From: Nocardia mexicana NBRC 108244
GTDB lineage: Bacteria; Actinomycetota; Actinomycetes; Mycobacteriales; Mycobacteriaceae
DNA length: 64,000 nucleotides
NCBI RefSeq assembly: GCF_001613165.1
Contig: NZ_BDBV01000035.1
Location: 1 to 64,000, forward strand
Direction: 5' to 3'
The first letter of the stretch is position 1. Each line of letters starts with the position of its first letter. Shown here piece after piece: positions 26,467 through 34,784 of the stretch. The position numbers and the translations under genes are program-made. Under the pieces are notes generated by a model. That model did not search any database. It was not told the DNA's origin and saw only the letters and a list, made by a program, of their open reading frames with translations.

Positions 26467-27174
26467 GTGGCATCTCCCGCTGTCATGCCTGCCGTCGGGA
26501 AAACCGGTGTCGCCCAGCGGATGCTGGCGGAGCTCGTCGGCACCGCGATGCTGGTGACCGCCATCGTCGGCTCCGGGATCGCGGCGCAGCGACTCTCTCA
26601 GGACCCGGGGGCGCGGTTGTTCGCGAACTCGGCGGCGACGGCGCTCGGGTTGTCCGTGCTGATCATGGTGTTCGGGCCGGTCTCGGGCGCGCACCTCAAT
26701 CCGGTTGTGTCGGTGGTCGATTGGGTCCGTGGTCGGCGGGCGGATACCGGGCTCTCGGCGGTCGAACTGGTGGGTTATCTGAATGCTCAGATCGTCGGGG
26801 GAGTCGCGGGCGCCGTCGTGGCCAACGTCATGTTCGGAATGCCCGCGGTCCAGCAGGCGTCCGAGATTCGCTCGGCCGCAGGGCTGTTCGTCGGTGAAAT
26901 GGTGGCGACGGCCGGATTGATACTGGTGGTCTCCGCTCCACTCTGTAGCCGTCGTTTCGGAACCGCCGCCGTGGTGGTCGGTGCCTACATCGGTGCGGCC
27001 CAATGGTTCACCAGCTCCACCTCCTTCGCCAACCCCGCAGTCACCATCGCCCGCAGCTTGTCCGACACCTACACCGGTATAGCCGCGGGATCGGTGCCCG
27101 GTTTCATCCTGGCGCAATTCGTCGGTGCGGCAATCGGACTCGGGTTGGTTACGGTGTTCGAGCGGGGTGGGTAG
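26467..27174 (+). CDS. MIP/aquaporin-family channel
   Basis: A 235-residue six-helix MIP channel. The first pore loop reads SGAHLNPVVS, with Val in place of the Ala of NPA, and the second reads FANPAVTIARSL, a canonical NPA. LAELVGTAMLVTAIVGSG begins helix 1. GTG start three bases after the YdcZ-type stop, so it is the third gene of this operon. Altered first NPA boxes are found in channels for small neutral solutes such as glycerol or metalloid acids. No arsenic or boron genes are nearby, so the cargo is open. Confidence 0.88.
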   Translation: MASPAVMPAVGKTGVAQRMLAELVGTAMLVTAIVGSGIAAQRLSQDPGARLFANSAATALGLSVLIMVFGPVSGAHLNPVVSVVDWVRGRRADTGLSAVELVGYLNAQIVGGVAGAVVANVMFGMPAVQQASEIRSAAGLFVGEMVATAGLILVVSAPLCSRRFGTAAVVVGAYIGAAQWFTSSTSFANPAVTIARSLSDTYTGIAAGSVPGFILAQFVGAAIGLGLVTVFERGG

Positions 27175-27277
27175 CCTGCAGGAATCTCACGCACCGCTCG
27201 CAACGAGTCGACTGGGACTGCGGTTCCCGGCGCCTGCAGCGCGCATCTGCGGGAGATACGCGCTCGGCGAGCGGTTG

Positions 27278-27886
27278 CTATGGGATGGCGACGCGGACGC
27301 CGCCCGAGAACATCGAATCATGGAACTCGACGGCGGCCGGGACTGTTCCTTTGGGCACGTCGAAGGCGAGTACGACCGAGATCTTGTTGCCCGGATTGAT
27401 CTCGGTAGCCACGCCCTTGTTCAGGTTCAATTCGGCCATGGTGTCGTTCGTGTACAGACGGCCTTGGCTGTCGACCAGTTTCTGGTTCTCACCGAAGTAG
27501 GTTTGCGGTACGTCGACCGTGTTGGTGACATCGACGTGCACGAGGACGTATTCGCCCTGTGCATCCTTCTTCAGGTACTCGTTGTCTCCCACGGATGCGA
27601 CCGGCGGCTGGACGGTGGTGATGACGAAGCCGAACTTGCCATCACGAACCTCCTGTCCGGCGGGCTGGGCACTCGTGCGGACTTCCTGTTGATCGGCGAC
27701 TTCATTGGCCGCGCCCATGATCAATAGGCTGCAACCGCCGAACAGAAGCACGAAGAACGCGAAGATGCCGCCCAACACCCACGGCCACTTGCGTCGCTTC
27801 GGCGCGGGAGGTCGAGGTGGGTACGGTCCATACGGCTGCGAACCATAGGGTGCGGGCGGGAGATTTTGAGGTGGCATATTCGACAT
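27278..27886 (-). CDS. Membrane-anchored DUF4352-type protein
   Basis: A 202-residue protein with a proline- and tyrosine-rich cytosolic head (PPAPYGSQPYGPYPPRPP), a basic stop (KRRKWP), one membrane helix (VLGGIFAFFVLLFGGCSLLI) and an extracytoplasmic Ig-like DUF4352 domain (VRDGKFGFVITTVQ, YVLVHVDVTNT, QKLVDSQGRLY, GNKISVVLAFDVPKG). Such domains occur on the surface of Gram-positive bacteria with unknown ligands. ATG 27886 follows CAGGAGGGG. It converges on the aquaporin gene. Confidence 0.85.
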   Translation of the reverse strand: MSNMPPQNLPPAPYGSQPYGPYPPRPPAPKRRKWPWVLGGIFAFFVLLFGGCSLLIMGAANEVADQQEVRTSAQPAGQEVRDGKFGFVITTVQPPVASVGDNEYLKKDAQGEYVLVHVDVTNTVDVPQTYFGENQKLVDSQGRLYTNDTMAELNLNKGVATEINPGNKISVVLAFDVPKGTVPAAVEFHDSMFSGGVRVAIP

Positions 27887-28247
27887 CGAAACCACCCCTC
27901 CTGTTCGTATCGGTCCGATGAGTGTGTTCCCGCACTGCCACTCCCCGAATAGGCACTGCGAGTACTCGGTAGATCGACCATCCTGCACGCATGGGTTACT
28001 GCGAAATTGCCGATCGGGGCAAGATGGTGGCTTCCAGAACCGATTTGCGTGGCAGGCGTCCGATCGGTCTTGTGACGTTGGACCCTTGCCGTCCTTGATC
28101 GGCGGTGGGTTGTGAGAACTCCGGCGCCAGCCGAACCGCCCCCGGGCGGCAGTCGACCTTGCTACGCTTTCGCGGCCAGCAGTTTCGCCTCGGAATCGGG
28201 GGGTGGCAGGTGCGGATCAGGGTTCGATACGCGTGCGGGGGAGTGCT
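27887..28247. other. 361-bp intergenic region with a stray half-unit
   Basis: Divergent promoter region between the DUF4352 gene and the gene at 28248. It contains GTTCCCGCACTGCC at 27926-27939, which resembles one 13-bp unit of the 80-bp palindromic element but has no matching inverted unit. No promoter, terminator or small gene could be named with confidence. Confidence 0.4.
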
Positions 28248-29963
28248 ATGGCCATTCCGGTGATCGATCCTGCGGATGAGGCGACGCGGCAGTTGTCGGC
28301 CGCGGTGCATCTCGATGATGAGCTCGCGGACGTTCTCGTGGAGGAGTATCTGGCGGAGCCGAAGCGGGCGACACCGCCATCGCCCGGAGTACGGGCTGCG
28401 GCGGTGCTGCGGGAGGCGGTCGGGGCGCAGGCTCGCCGTCGTATTGCGAGCGCGATTCTCCTTCTGCTGCTGCTCATTACGGCGGCCGTGAGTCTGATCT
28501 TCGTGGTGGGCTGGACGGTGGCCGGGCTGGCCTGGCGGCTCAGCGGATTGTTGACCGATCGGCTGAGCAGATCGACCTACGGGCAGCTCGTGCGTCTGGC
28601 CCGCCCATGGCAGCGATGGTGGGTGACGGCCGCGCTGTGGGTGCTCGTCGACGCCGTGCTGTCGCTCATCGTCGCGGCGCCGATCGTGCTCCTCGCGTAC
28701 GCGTTGGGCGACTCGTCGACGCGTGCACAGTTCGATGAAGGCGAGTTGGGTGAAACCGGTTCCGTAGGGTTTCCGATCGGTCCGATTCTGTTGGCGTTCA
28801 TCATGTTTACGGTTCTGGTGGTCTACGGTCTGCTGCGCATACGCACGGCGGGCGCCTGGTTCACCTACGGCGTCTACGATCCGAAGATCCCGCCGCGGAA
28901 GTTCGTGGCGTGGGCGTGTGGCCCCTTCGCTGAGCGGTTGGAGCGGATAGCCGCCGATGATTCGCGGCGAACCCAGGCGGCCGGGTCGAGTGAGGTCGTG
29001 GTGTACCGCGGGCAGAACCCGTTTGTCGGCGCGGGTGTACGGGTGCAAACCTGGGCGATCCCTCTCGAACTGCACGCGGGAGATGGTGCGGCACAAGAGG
29101 ATTCCGAGCCGCTGTTCACGCCCGCTGAGCTTCAGGACTACATCTCCACCGACATGCAGACCCTGTCGGCGAATCCGACACTTAGCCCGGGATTTCGGTT
29201 CAGCTCCCTCGAGACCGTGCACTGGGCAACGCTGTCGGCCGGTCACATGGTTCACTACCCGGCCGCCGCCCCGCTGTTGGAGCAACTCAACTCCGGCAGG
29301 AATCCGACTCTGTCGGTGAAGGATTGGGTCGGGCTGATCGACAGCTCGCCGGAATGGCTGCGGTATTTCCGCTGCTACCGGCTGGAGGCATGGGAACGCC
29401 AACTGGCCGTCGCCGGGTACCTGCACGTGGGCTGCGACCACCGGACGCTGTACCTGGAATGGATCGGTCACGTGCTACCCCCTGTAGCCGAGCGCTTCCG
29501 CACCATCGACGATCGGCCACGAGCACAGGAACTGCGGGCTTTCTGGAAGGCGCTGTGCGAGTTGACACTCCTGCCTATTACCGTTCCCGCCCGCATCGCC
29601 GACCTGGCACGCTGGGGCCGCGACCTCCGCGGCGTCGGCCGCCGCTGGCGCACTCCCGTCGAAGCGAGCCGAATCTTCGGCTCCGCCGCGAGTCTCCGTG
29701 AACTCGCCGCGGGCGACAGCCTCACCAACTTTCTCGAGGAATCCGACGCCGACCGCTACCTGAAGATCATGGAGCGCAGGGTGTTCGACGCGGTTCACCG
29801 GTTCCTGCGGTCCAAGGGCGTGGGCACGGATGCGTTCGACAGCATCGTGCAGCAGATCGACAACTCCACAGTTCTGAACAACTGCAACGTGATTGCGGGG
29901 AACGTGGGCGGGGCCGGAAATGTCGGAGTCGTGCGGGCAGGTACCGCAGCGGTGCAGAAGTGA
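28248..29963 (+). CDS. Three-helix membrane protein with C-terminal Gly/Asn motif, unknown function
   Basis: A 571-residue protein I do not recognise. After about 60 soluble residues come three membrane helices: a leucine-rich pair region (IASAILLLLLLITAAVSLIF), a second (VDAVLSLIVAAPIVLLAYAL) and a third (GPILLAFIMFTVLVVYGLL), then about 340 cytosolic residues rich in Trp and Arg. The C-terminus (residues 547-562) reads NVIAGNVGGAGNVGVV, almost the same as residues 16-31 of the next gene product. ATG 28248 follows GGGGGAG. Six bases separate it from the partner gene. The shared motif suggests the two proteins associate through it. Confidence 0.75.
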   Translation: MAIPVIDPADEATRQLSAAVHLDDELADVLVEEYLAEPKRATPPSPGVRAAAVLREAVGAQARRRIASAILLLLLLITAAVSLIFVVGWTVAGLAWRLSGLLTDRLSRSTYGQLVRLARPWQRWWVTAALWVLVDAVLSLIVAAPIVLLAYALGDSSTRAQFDEGELGETGSVGFPIGPILLAFIMFTVLVVYGLLRIRTAGAWFTYGVYDPKIPPRKFVAWACGPFAERLERIAADDSRRTQAAGSSEVVVYRGQNPFVGAGVRVQTWAIPLELHAGDGAAQEDSEPLFTPAELQDYISTDMQTLSANPTLSPGFRFSSLETVHWATLSAGHMVHYPAAAPLLEQLNSGRNPTLSVKDWVGLIDSSPEWLRYFRCYRLEAWERQLAVAGYLHVGCDHRTLYLEWIGHVLPPVAERFRTIDDRPRAQELRAFWKALCELTLLPITVPARIADLARWGRDLRGVGRRWRTPVEASRIFGSAASLRELAAGDSLTNFLEESDADRYLKIMERRVFDAVHRFLRSKGVGTDAFDSIVQQIDNSTVLNNCNVIAGNVGGAGNVGVVRAGTAAVQK

Positions 29964-29969
29964 GGTGTG

Positions 29970-30359
29970 ATGCCTGAGAAGCGAACGGATGCAGGGGTTT
30001 CCATCAGCGGCGGGAATGTGGTCGCCGGGAACATCGGGGGTTCGGGGAACACCGGATCGGTGCAGGGGCCCGTGAACGTGGGCGGCGCCGATCAGGAACG
30101 GATTGTCGTTGCGCTGCAGGAACTTCTGACTGAGCTCGGTCGACTGCGGACCGAACTCGCGGAGAGCTCGGGAGCAGATGCCGAGCCCGGAGATGTGGAC
30201 GATGTCATCGAGGCACTGGACAAGGACGAGCCTGACATAGAGCGTGCCGGTAGCCGTTGGGAGCGGTTGTATCGGAGGATCCCGGAGGGACTGCGAGATC
30301 TGGACACGATCACCCGGATCGTGCAGCTGATGGGGGAGGTGCGGGGGCTGGCGGGGTAG
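29970..30359 (+). CDS. Small helical partner with N-terminal Gly/Asn motif
   Basis: A 129-residue protein with residues 16-31 NVVAGNIGGSGNTGSV, matching the C-terminal motif of the preceding membrane protein at 11 of 16 positions, then GPVNVGGADQERI and a helical body (ALQELLTELGRLRTELAESS; IEALDKDEPDIERAGSRWER; a final ITRIVQLMGEVRGLAG). The layout, a Gly/Asn-rich beta-prone head followed by helices, resembles small actinobacterial accessory proteins of conflict and signalling modules. ATG 29970 has GAGG upstream; a GTG three bases earlier is possible. No enzyme domain is visible. Confidence 0.72.
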   Translation: MPEKRTDAGVSISGGNVVAGNIGGSGNTGSVQGPVNVGGADQERIVVALQELLTELGRLRTELAESSGADAEPGDVDDVIEALDKDEPDIERAGSRWERLYRRIPEGLRDLDTITRIVQLMGEVRGLAG

Positions 30360-30407
30360 CCGATCCCGGGTCGAGGTGCGGCCGGTGCGATCGCTGTCGT
30401 GCTTCGT

Positions 30408-31196
30408 TCAGGTGACCAGCCCTAACAGTTCGATGGCGAGTGCTGGGGCGATCGCTATCGTGCTCGTGGAGTGGAAGCCATGCGGTGCTCCGGTGAGATC
30501 GACCACCACAGCGCCGCTTTCGCGCGCAATGGCGACTCCGCCGGCGGTATCCCAAGGCTTGTTGGACAGGCTTATGCATCCATCGGTTCGACCGTCGGCC
30601 ACCCATACGAGGTCCAGCGCGGCGGAGCCGAACATTCGCACGCGCTCGACATCAGCCGCCAGCTGAGCAGTAATGGCAAGGCGGCGTTGGTTTTTGGCCT
30701 CCGCGTCGGCGCCGGTGGCGTAGTCACCGATAGAAACCACTGCCGTGCTGAGCTTTTCGTTCTTACTGGCGTGGATAGGGCGATCATTACAGAAGGCACC
30801 GCTATCAGTGGCAGCGAAGTACTCGAGGTCGAGGAATGGCGCGGCAATTACGCCGATCACCGGGACACCGTCACGCAGCAGTGCGAGCGACACAGCACAG
30901 AGCGGAAGTCCGTGAATGAAATTCGAGGTCCCGTCGATGGGATCCAGGGTCCACACCCGCCCGACCGTGGGGTCCGCAGGCTGATCCTCAGACTCCTCAC
31001 CAAGAAAGCCGCACTCAGGTGTCTCCCGCCCCAGGAACTCCCGGACGTGATCCTCGATCCGCCGATCGAGATCGGTAACGAAATCCCGATCCGACTTCAC
31101 ATGCACAGCCCCACGCTCCGCCGTGGCGAGCAGTTCGCTCCCCTCCGCCACCGCGGCCCGCGCGACAGCGAGCAGGTCGGTGAGGTCGCTCGTCAT
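30408..31196 (-). CDS. Inositol monophosphatase-family phosphatase
   Basis: A 262-residue Mg2+/Li+-sensitive phosphatase of the IMPase/FBPase/CysQ superfamily. Metal-binding motifs are all present: GEESED, the core DPIDGTSNF, and WDTAGGVAIARESG near the end. It probably removes phosphate from inositol-1-phosphate, histidinol phosphate or a related metabolite; actinobacteria hold several paralogues and the sequence alone does not separate them. ATG 31196 follows AAGGAGG by about ten bases; the longer open frame to 31619 has no support. Confidence 0.9.
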   Translation of the reverse strand: MTSDLTDLLAVARAAVAEGSELLATAERGAVHVKSDRDFVTDLDRRIEDHVREFLGRETPECGFLGEESEDQPADPTVGRVWTLDPIDGTSNFIHGLPLCAVSLALLRDGVPVIGVIAAPFLDLEYFAATDSGAFCNDRPIHASKNEKLSTAVVSIGDYATGADAEAKNQRRLAITAQLAADVERVRMFGSAALDLVWVADGRTDGCISLSNKPWDTAGGVAIARESGAVVVDLTGAPHGFHSTSTIAIAPALAIELLGLVT

Positions 31197-31478
31197 CCGG
31201 TAGACACCTCCTTCTTCAGTCGAACAGGCGTTTCCGAAGATCTTGGCAAACGTATCGGACATACGCGGCAGGCTGCGGCGCAGGGTAATCCGTGGACACG
31301 GTCCGCGAGCATTCGAGGGAATGCGGCGAAACTGATCGCAAGGTGTATTACCACGGATGCGCGGCACCGGGACGGCAACAAATTCGGGGGCCGGGCCCCG
31401 GAACTCGAGGTCATGCCACGGCGACTTCCGTTGTGTACTTTGGAATTCCAGCACCACAGCGAACGATGAGAATTGCCG

Positions 31479-32645
31479 ATGGCAGCTCGGGGGAGCGGCC
31501 GGTCCAGGGGCAGGCGACGGAGGCAGGCCCCATCGTCCCGCCGCCGAAAGTCGAAACAGCAGCGCCGCCCGCCCTCGCGACCGACGCCACTGACCACCGC
31601 ACCTGCCGAGAAGCCGCATGTGCCGCCGCCGAAGATGAAGGTTGTCCGGTACCGCCCGCGCGGTGTAGCGGTCGATGGTCGCCGACGGTTGGTCGCCGGG
31701 CTGACGACACTGTTGGTCTCGTTACCCACGATTGCGTTGAGCGGCGTGATCATAGGCGCTCCCGGCGTATTTTTCGGCCCGTGGCCCGCAGCGATCCTGG
31801 TGGCGATCTGGCTGCTGACCGGTGTGGTCGTCACCCTGCCGTTCGACGAGAGCGCCGTGTCGCGGCTCGGCCTACGTGGCCGTCGCCCGGACCTCACCGA
31901 GGAGACCAAGCTCGCGGACGCGTGGACCGAGGTGACCGAGGCCGCCGGGGTGGACGGCTCCTCCTATTCACTGTGGGTGCAGGATGCCGAGGAGCTGAAT
32001 GCCTTTGCGGCCCCGGGCCGCGTCGTCGGGATCACCGGGTGGGCGCTCGCCCGGCTCGAACCTCGACAGCTGGCCGCAGTACTCGCCCACGAACTCGGCC
32101 ACCACCTGTCGGGCAGGCAGGGCGCGCGCATGCTCGCCGCCTGGTACTCGCTTCCGCGTGAATTGTCCGCCCGCGCACTGCGCTGGTCGGTATACGCCAC
32201 GGTGATGCCGCTTATCGGATGGTTGTCGGACCAACTCCGCGACAGCGCACCGGATTTCGCATGCCGGCTACGCGAACTCACCGAGCTGATCCTGATGGTG
32301 ACCTTCTTCGGCGCAGTAGTTTTCGGACTGACATTCGTTGTCGGATTGCCAGCCACCATCGGCCTGGGCGTGCTGATCGCCATCGAACCATTCGCGGAAG
32401 CAGCAATGTCCCGCCGCGGCGAATCCGAAGCCGACGCGGTCGCAGTCGACCTCGGCTACGGCGTCGCCCTCCGGGATGTCATGTGGCAGTGGATGTTCCA
32501 AGAAGACTCCGTCCTCCTGGACTACCACCCGATGCTGCACTCCCTCGCCTCCCACCCACCGATCTCGGCCCGCATGGCGGCCATCGAATCCCGGATGGGC
32601 GAGACGGAGGAACAGGCCGAAGACCAACTCGATCCGGGGCTTTGA
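31479..32645 (+). CDS. M48-family membrane metalloprotease
   Basis: A 388-residue HtpX-like zinc protease. The basic N-terminus (GRSRGRRRRQAPSSRRRKSK) is followed by two membrane helices (VAGLTTLLVSLPTIALSGVI; PWPAAILVAIWLLTGVVV cut to AAILVAIWLLTGVV), the catalytic HELGHH in the segment LAAVLAHELGHHLSGRQG, two further helices and the third ligand glutamate in ESEADAVAVD. ATG 31479 is used; a TTG two codons earlier is unlikely. Such proteases clear misfolded membrane proteins, and the active site should face the cytosol. Confidence 0.9.
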   Translation: MAARGSGRSRGRRRRQAPSSRRRKSKQQRRPPSRPTPLTTAPAEKPHVPPPKMKVVRYRPRGVAVDGRRRLVAGLTTLLVSLPTIALSGVIIGAPGVFFGPWPAAILVAIWLLTGVVVTLPFDESAVSRLGLRGRRPDLTEETKLADAWTEVTEAAGVDGSSYSLWVQDAEELNAFAAPGRVVGITGWALARLEPRQLAAVLAHELGHHLSGRQGARMLAAWYSLPRELSARALRWSVYATVMPLIGWLSDQLRDSAPDFACRLRELTELILMVTFFGAVVFGLTFVVGLPATIGLGVLIAIEPFAEAAMSRRGESEADAVAVDLGYGVALRDVMWQWMFQEDSVLLDYHPMLHSLASHPPISARMAAIESRMGETEEQAEDQLDPGL

Positions 32646-32712
32646 TCGGGCGATTCGGCGATGGCGGGCCGGTGTGCGCGACTCCGAGAATATGCTGGGC
32701 CCCCCTGTGGCT

Positions 32713-33093
32713 TCATGACCCGTCGTTGGGAGATCCGTGGCTGCTATCGAGGTCCGAGTACTTCACCGCGCGGCCGCGGACTGCCTCGGCGGGATAGCGC
32801 TGCGCATTCGTTTGCAGCTTCGACTCCGTTGCCGCGACCAGATCTATGTCCAACACATCTGCGAGCCGCAGCAGGTAGATGAACACGTCGGCGATCTCAT
32901 CTGCTACTCGTGCGCGACGCTCGGGAGTATGGATCACCATGCTCTCCTCGGCGGTCAGCCACTGAAATAGTTCGGAAAGCTCGCCTACCTCGCCGGTCAG
33001 CGCCATTACGAGGTTCTTCGGTGTGTGGAACTTCTGCCACTCTCGTTGGGCTGCGAAATCCGCAATCAGGGCCTGGAGTCGGTCGATTTCCAT
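32713..33093 (-). CDS. MazG-like nucleotide pyrophosphohydrolase
   Basis: A 126-residue all-alpha NTP pyrophosphohydrolase of the dCTPase/RS21-C6 type, which hydrolyses non-canonical or excess dNTPs to monophosphates. The metal-binding acidic motifs are in GEVGELSELFQWL (ExxE) and DEIADVFIYLLRLAD (ExxD), with EWQKFHTPKNLVMAL before them. The length is usual for the single-domain family. Start ATG 33093. It is separated from the Excalibur lipoprotein gene by 54 bp, both on the minus strand with the lipoprotein downstream in coordinate terms upstream in transcription, so they may share a message. Confidence 0.9.
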   Translation of the reverse strand: MEIDRLQALIADFAAQREWQKFHTPKNLVMALTGEVGELSELFQWLTAEESMVIHTPERRARVADEIADVFIYLLRLADVLDIDLVAATESKLQTNAQRYPAEAVRGRAVKYSDLDSSHGSPNDGS

Positions 33094-33147
33094 GGCTTTC
33101 GTTGTAGCAGGTGCAAGCGCCGCTGTTCGTTGTCGATCGAGTTCGGC

Positions 33148-33618
33148 TTACTTCTCGCACGCAACCCCATCGTTATCGCCGTCCAGTCCTACTCGGTACC
33201 CCGGCTGGCCCTTGTGGAGTGGGGTTGCACCCGCGGCCTTGGCTTCCTTGCAGGACTTGTAGTAGACGTTCGGGGCGGATGTGGGGGCCGGTGCGGGTGG
33301 TTTGGGGGCGGGCGGTGCGGTGGTCTGCGGGGCAGGTGGGGCAGGGGGTGCGACCGGGGCAGGGGGAGGCGGTGGGGGCGGGCCTACCGCCTCTGCGTTG
33401 GTACTTACCGGTGCGTCGGCGGTTGGGGGTGCTTCGGTGGTGGGTGTGGGCGCGGCGGATGTGGGGGCGGCAGAGATCGCGTCGCTTGCGGGGAGGGCCT
33501 GGGGGCTGACGGTGTTGCTGCAGGCGGTGAGCAGGCCGATTCCGATGGTGGCGAGTATCAGGGCCGCGCGCGGGTAGGACAATGGGAGCTTCTTGCCGGG
33601 GGCTTGGAGGGGCGCCAC
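33148..33618 (-). CDS. Excalibur-domain lipoprotein
   Basis: A 156-residue surface lipoprotein. The signal peptide (KKLPLSYPRAALILATIG) ends in the lipobox LLTAC. A linker of about 90 residues rich in Pro, Ala and Thr follows (PPPPPPPAPVAPPAPPAP), then the C-terminal Excalibur calcium-binding motif: YYKSCKEAKAAGATPLHKG and DGDNDGVACEK, with the DxDxDG-like loop and two cysteines. GTG 33618 is chosen because it gives a proper basic n-region; a TTG 12 codons later is possible. The long low-complexity linker fits a wall-spanning tether. Confidence 0.8.
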   Translation of the reverse strand: MAPLQAPGKKLPLSYPRAALILATIGIGLLTACSNTVSPQALPASDAISAAPTSAAPTPTTEAPPTADAPVSTNAEAVGPPPPPPPAPVAPPAPPAPQTTAPPAPKPPAPAPTSAPNVYYKSCKEAKAAGATPLHKGQPGYRVGLDGDNDGVACEK

Positions 33619-33822
33619 TGGCCGGGGGGAATTTCGTCGAGGGTGGATCGAACGCACCCGCTGTTGGTACAGGGCGGTTGGACGTGGCGCAACAGCAGGA
33701 CCCGGGCGACGGCAGCGGGAAGTACTCCCGATGGTGACTCGGCCCGGAGAGCATCCGATGGTGTCGGACTCGGACTGTCGGTAAGCTCGGCGCGCCCGGT
33801 GAGCTGTAATCCAAGGATCTTG

Positions 33823-34416
33823 ATGACTGAACCGTCCCGTATCGCGCGTGATGACGTGGTTTCGCTGCCGGTGCGCCTTCGGGAGGATTTCGAGGGCACG
33901 GAATGCGGGGACGGGGGATTCGTGCTTCAGCTCGACGGCGAGCTGCCGGACGTTTGTGGCGTGCACGGATTGCCCGCGGTCGAGAGGCGTAGCCGGGATA
34001 TCCAGTTCCGCCGAACGGATTACGGGTGGGTGCAGGAGACTGCGCGGAAGCAGGTGTGGTGGATGCTCAGGGGGATCACCGGGGCGGCGGCGCCGAAGGT
34101 GGTGGTGGAGGGGGAGTGGCCGATCTGTCGGCGGTGTGTGCGGAATTCCGAGTTGTTTCGGGGGCTTGGGAATCTCATTCTGATGGCGGGCGTCGGGTTG
34201 CTGTTCCTGCTGTTCGTGTCGATACAGTTGGGATATCGGCTGACCGGCCTGGTGATTGCGATCTTTCCCGGATGGTTTCCGTTTGCGACGGTGGTGGCGA
34301 TGCTGGCGTACATCCGGGCCAAGACGGTGATCTATTTCGAGCCGATCGGCGATACGGCGGACGTACATGTCAGAGCGCACTCGGACTTCGTGGCCGCGGC
34401 CCGGGCTCGCGGCTGA
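33823..34416 (+). CDS. Two-helix membrane protein with Cys pairs, unknown
   Basis: A 197-residue protein I do not recognise. The N-terminal half is soluble with CGVHGLP and a later CRRC pair (WPICRRCVRNSE), which could bind zinc; two membrane helices follow (ILMAGVGLLFLLFVSIQLG and VIAIFPGWFPFATVVAMLAY), and the tail is soluble (DTADVHVRAHSDFVAAARARG cut to VHVRAHSDFVAA). ATG 33823 follows AAGG. It is on the opposite strand to the lipoprotein gene, divergent by 204 bp. Similar proteins are found in Nocardia by general impression only; function unknown. Confidence 0.65.
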   Translation: MTEPSRIARDDVVSLPVRLREDFEGTECGDGGFVLQLDGELPDVCGVHGLPAVERRSRDIQFRRTDYGWVQETARKQVWWMLRGITGAAAPKVVVEGEWPICRRCVRNSELFRGLGNLILMAGVGLLFLLFVSIQLGYRLTGLVIAIFPGWFPFATVVAMLAYIRAKTVIYFEPIGDTADVHVRAHSDFVAAARARG

Positions 34417-34459
34417 CTATTGCGAGAGATACAGCGCCAGCCCGCGCAGTGGGTTCCAG

Positions 34460-34538
34460 CTTCTCGCACCCCCTGCCCGTTCACGCACCCTCTACAAGCG
34501 TTGTAGCGGGTGCGGGAACAAGCCAGGGGTGCGGGAAG
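34460..34538. repeat. 79-bp double-palindrome element, copy C
   Basis: Outer arms CTTCTCGCACCCC (34460-34472) and GGGGTGCGGGAAG (34526-34538) pair with one mismatch. The inner pair is the strongest of the three copies: GTTCACGCACCCTCTACAA with TTGTAGCGGGTGCGGGAAC, two mismatches in 19 bp around a 3-base loop. It lies in the 368-bp gap before the VIT1-type gene; otherwise that gap shows only a possible -10 (TAGCGT, 34772). Confidence 0.82.
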
Positions 34539-34784
34539 TCTTGGTGCTCGCTTGGTTACGGGTCTCGGACTGGCGGTGGGCGTACCGGCATGTGGTGATG
34601 CGACCGGAGCTTGGTTCGTCGGAATGGAGTGGGCGGCGGCATATCTCGGCCCCCGCTGTGGGATACGCCACAGCTCGAGTGCTGTGGACTGAGGTATGGA
34701 AACCCTTGGTGTGCAATGCATTACCTCACTTCGGGCAGCCTTGCATTGCTGGTCGCGCGGGTGAGAAATCGCTAGCGTGGCTAT

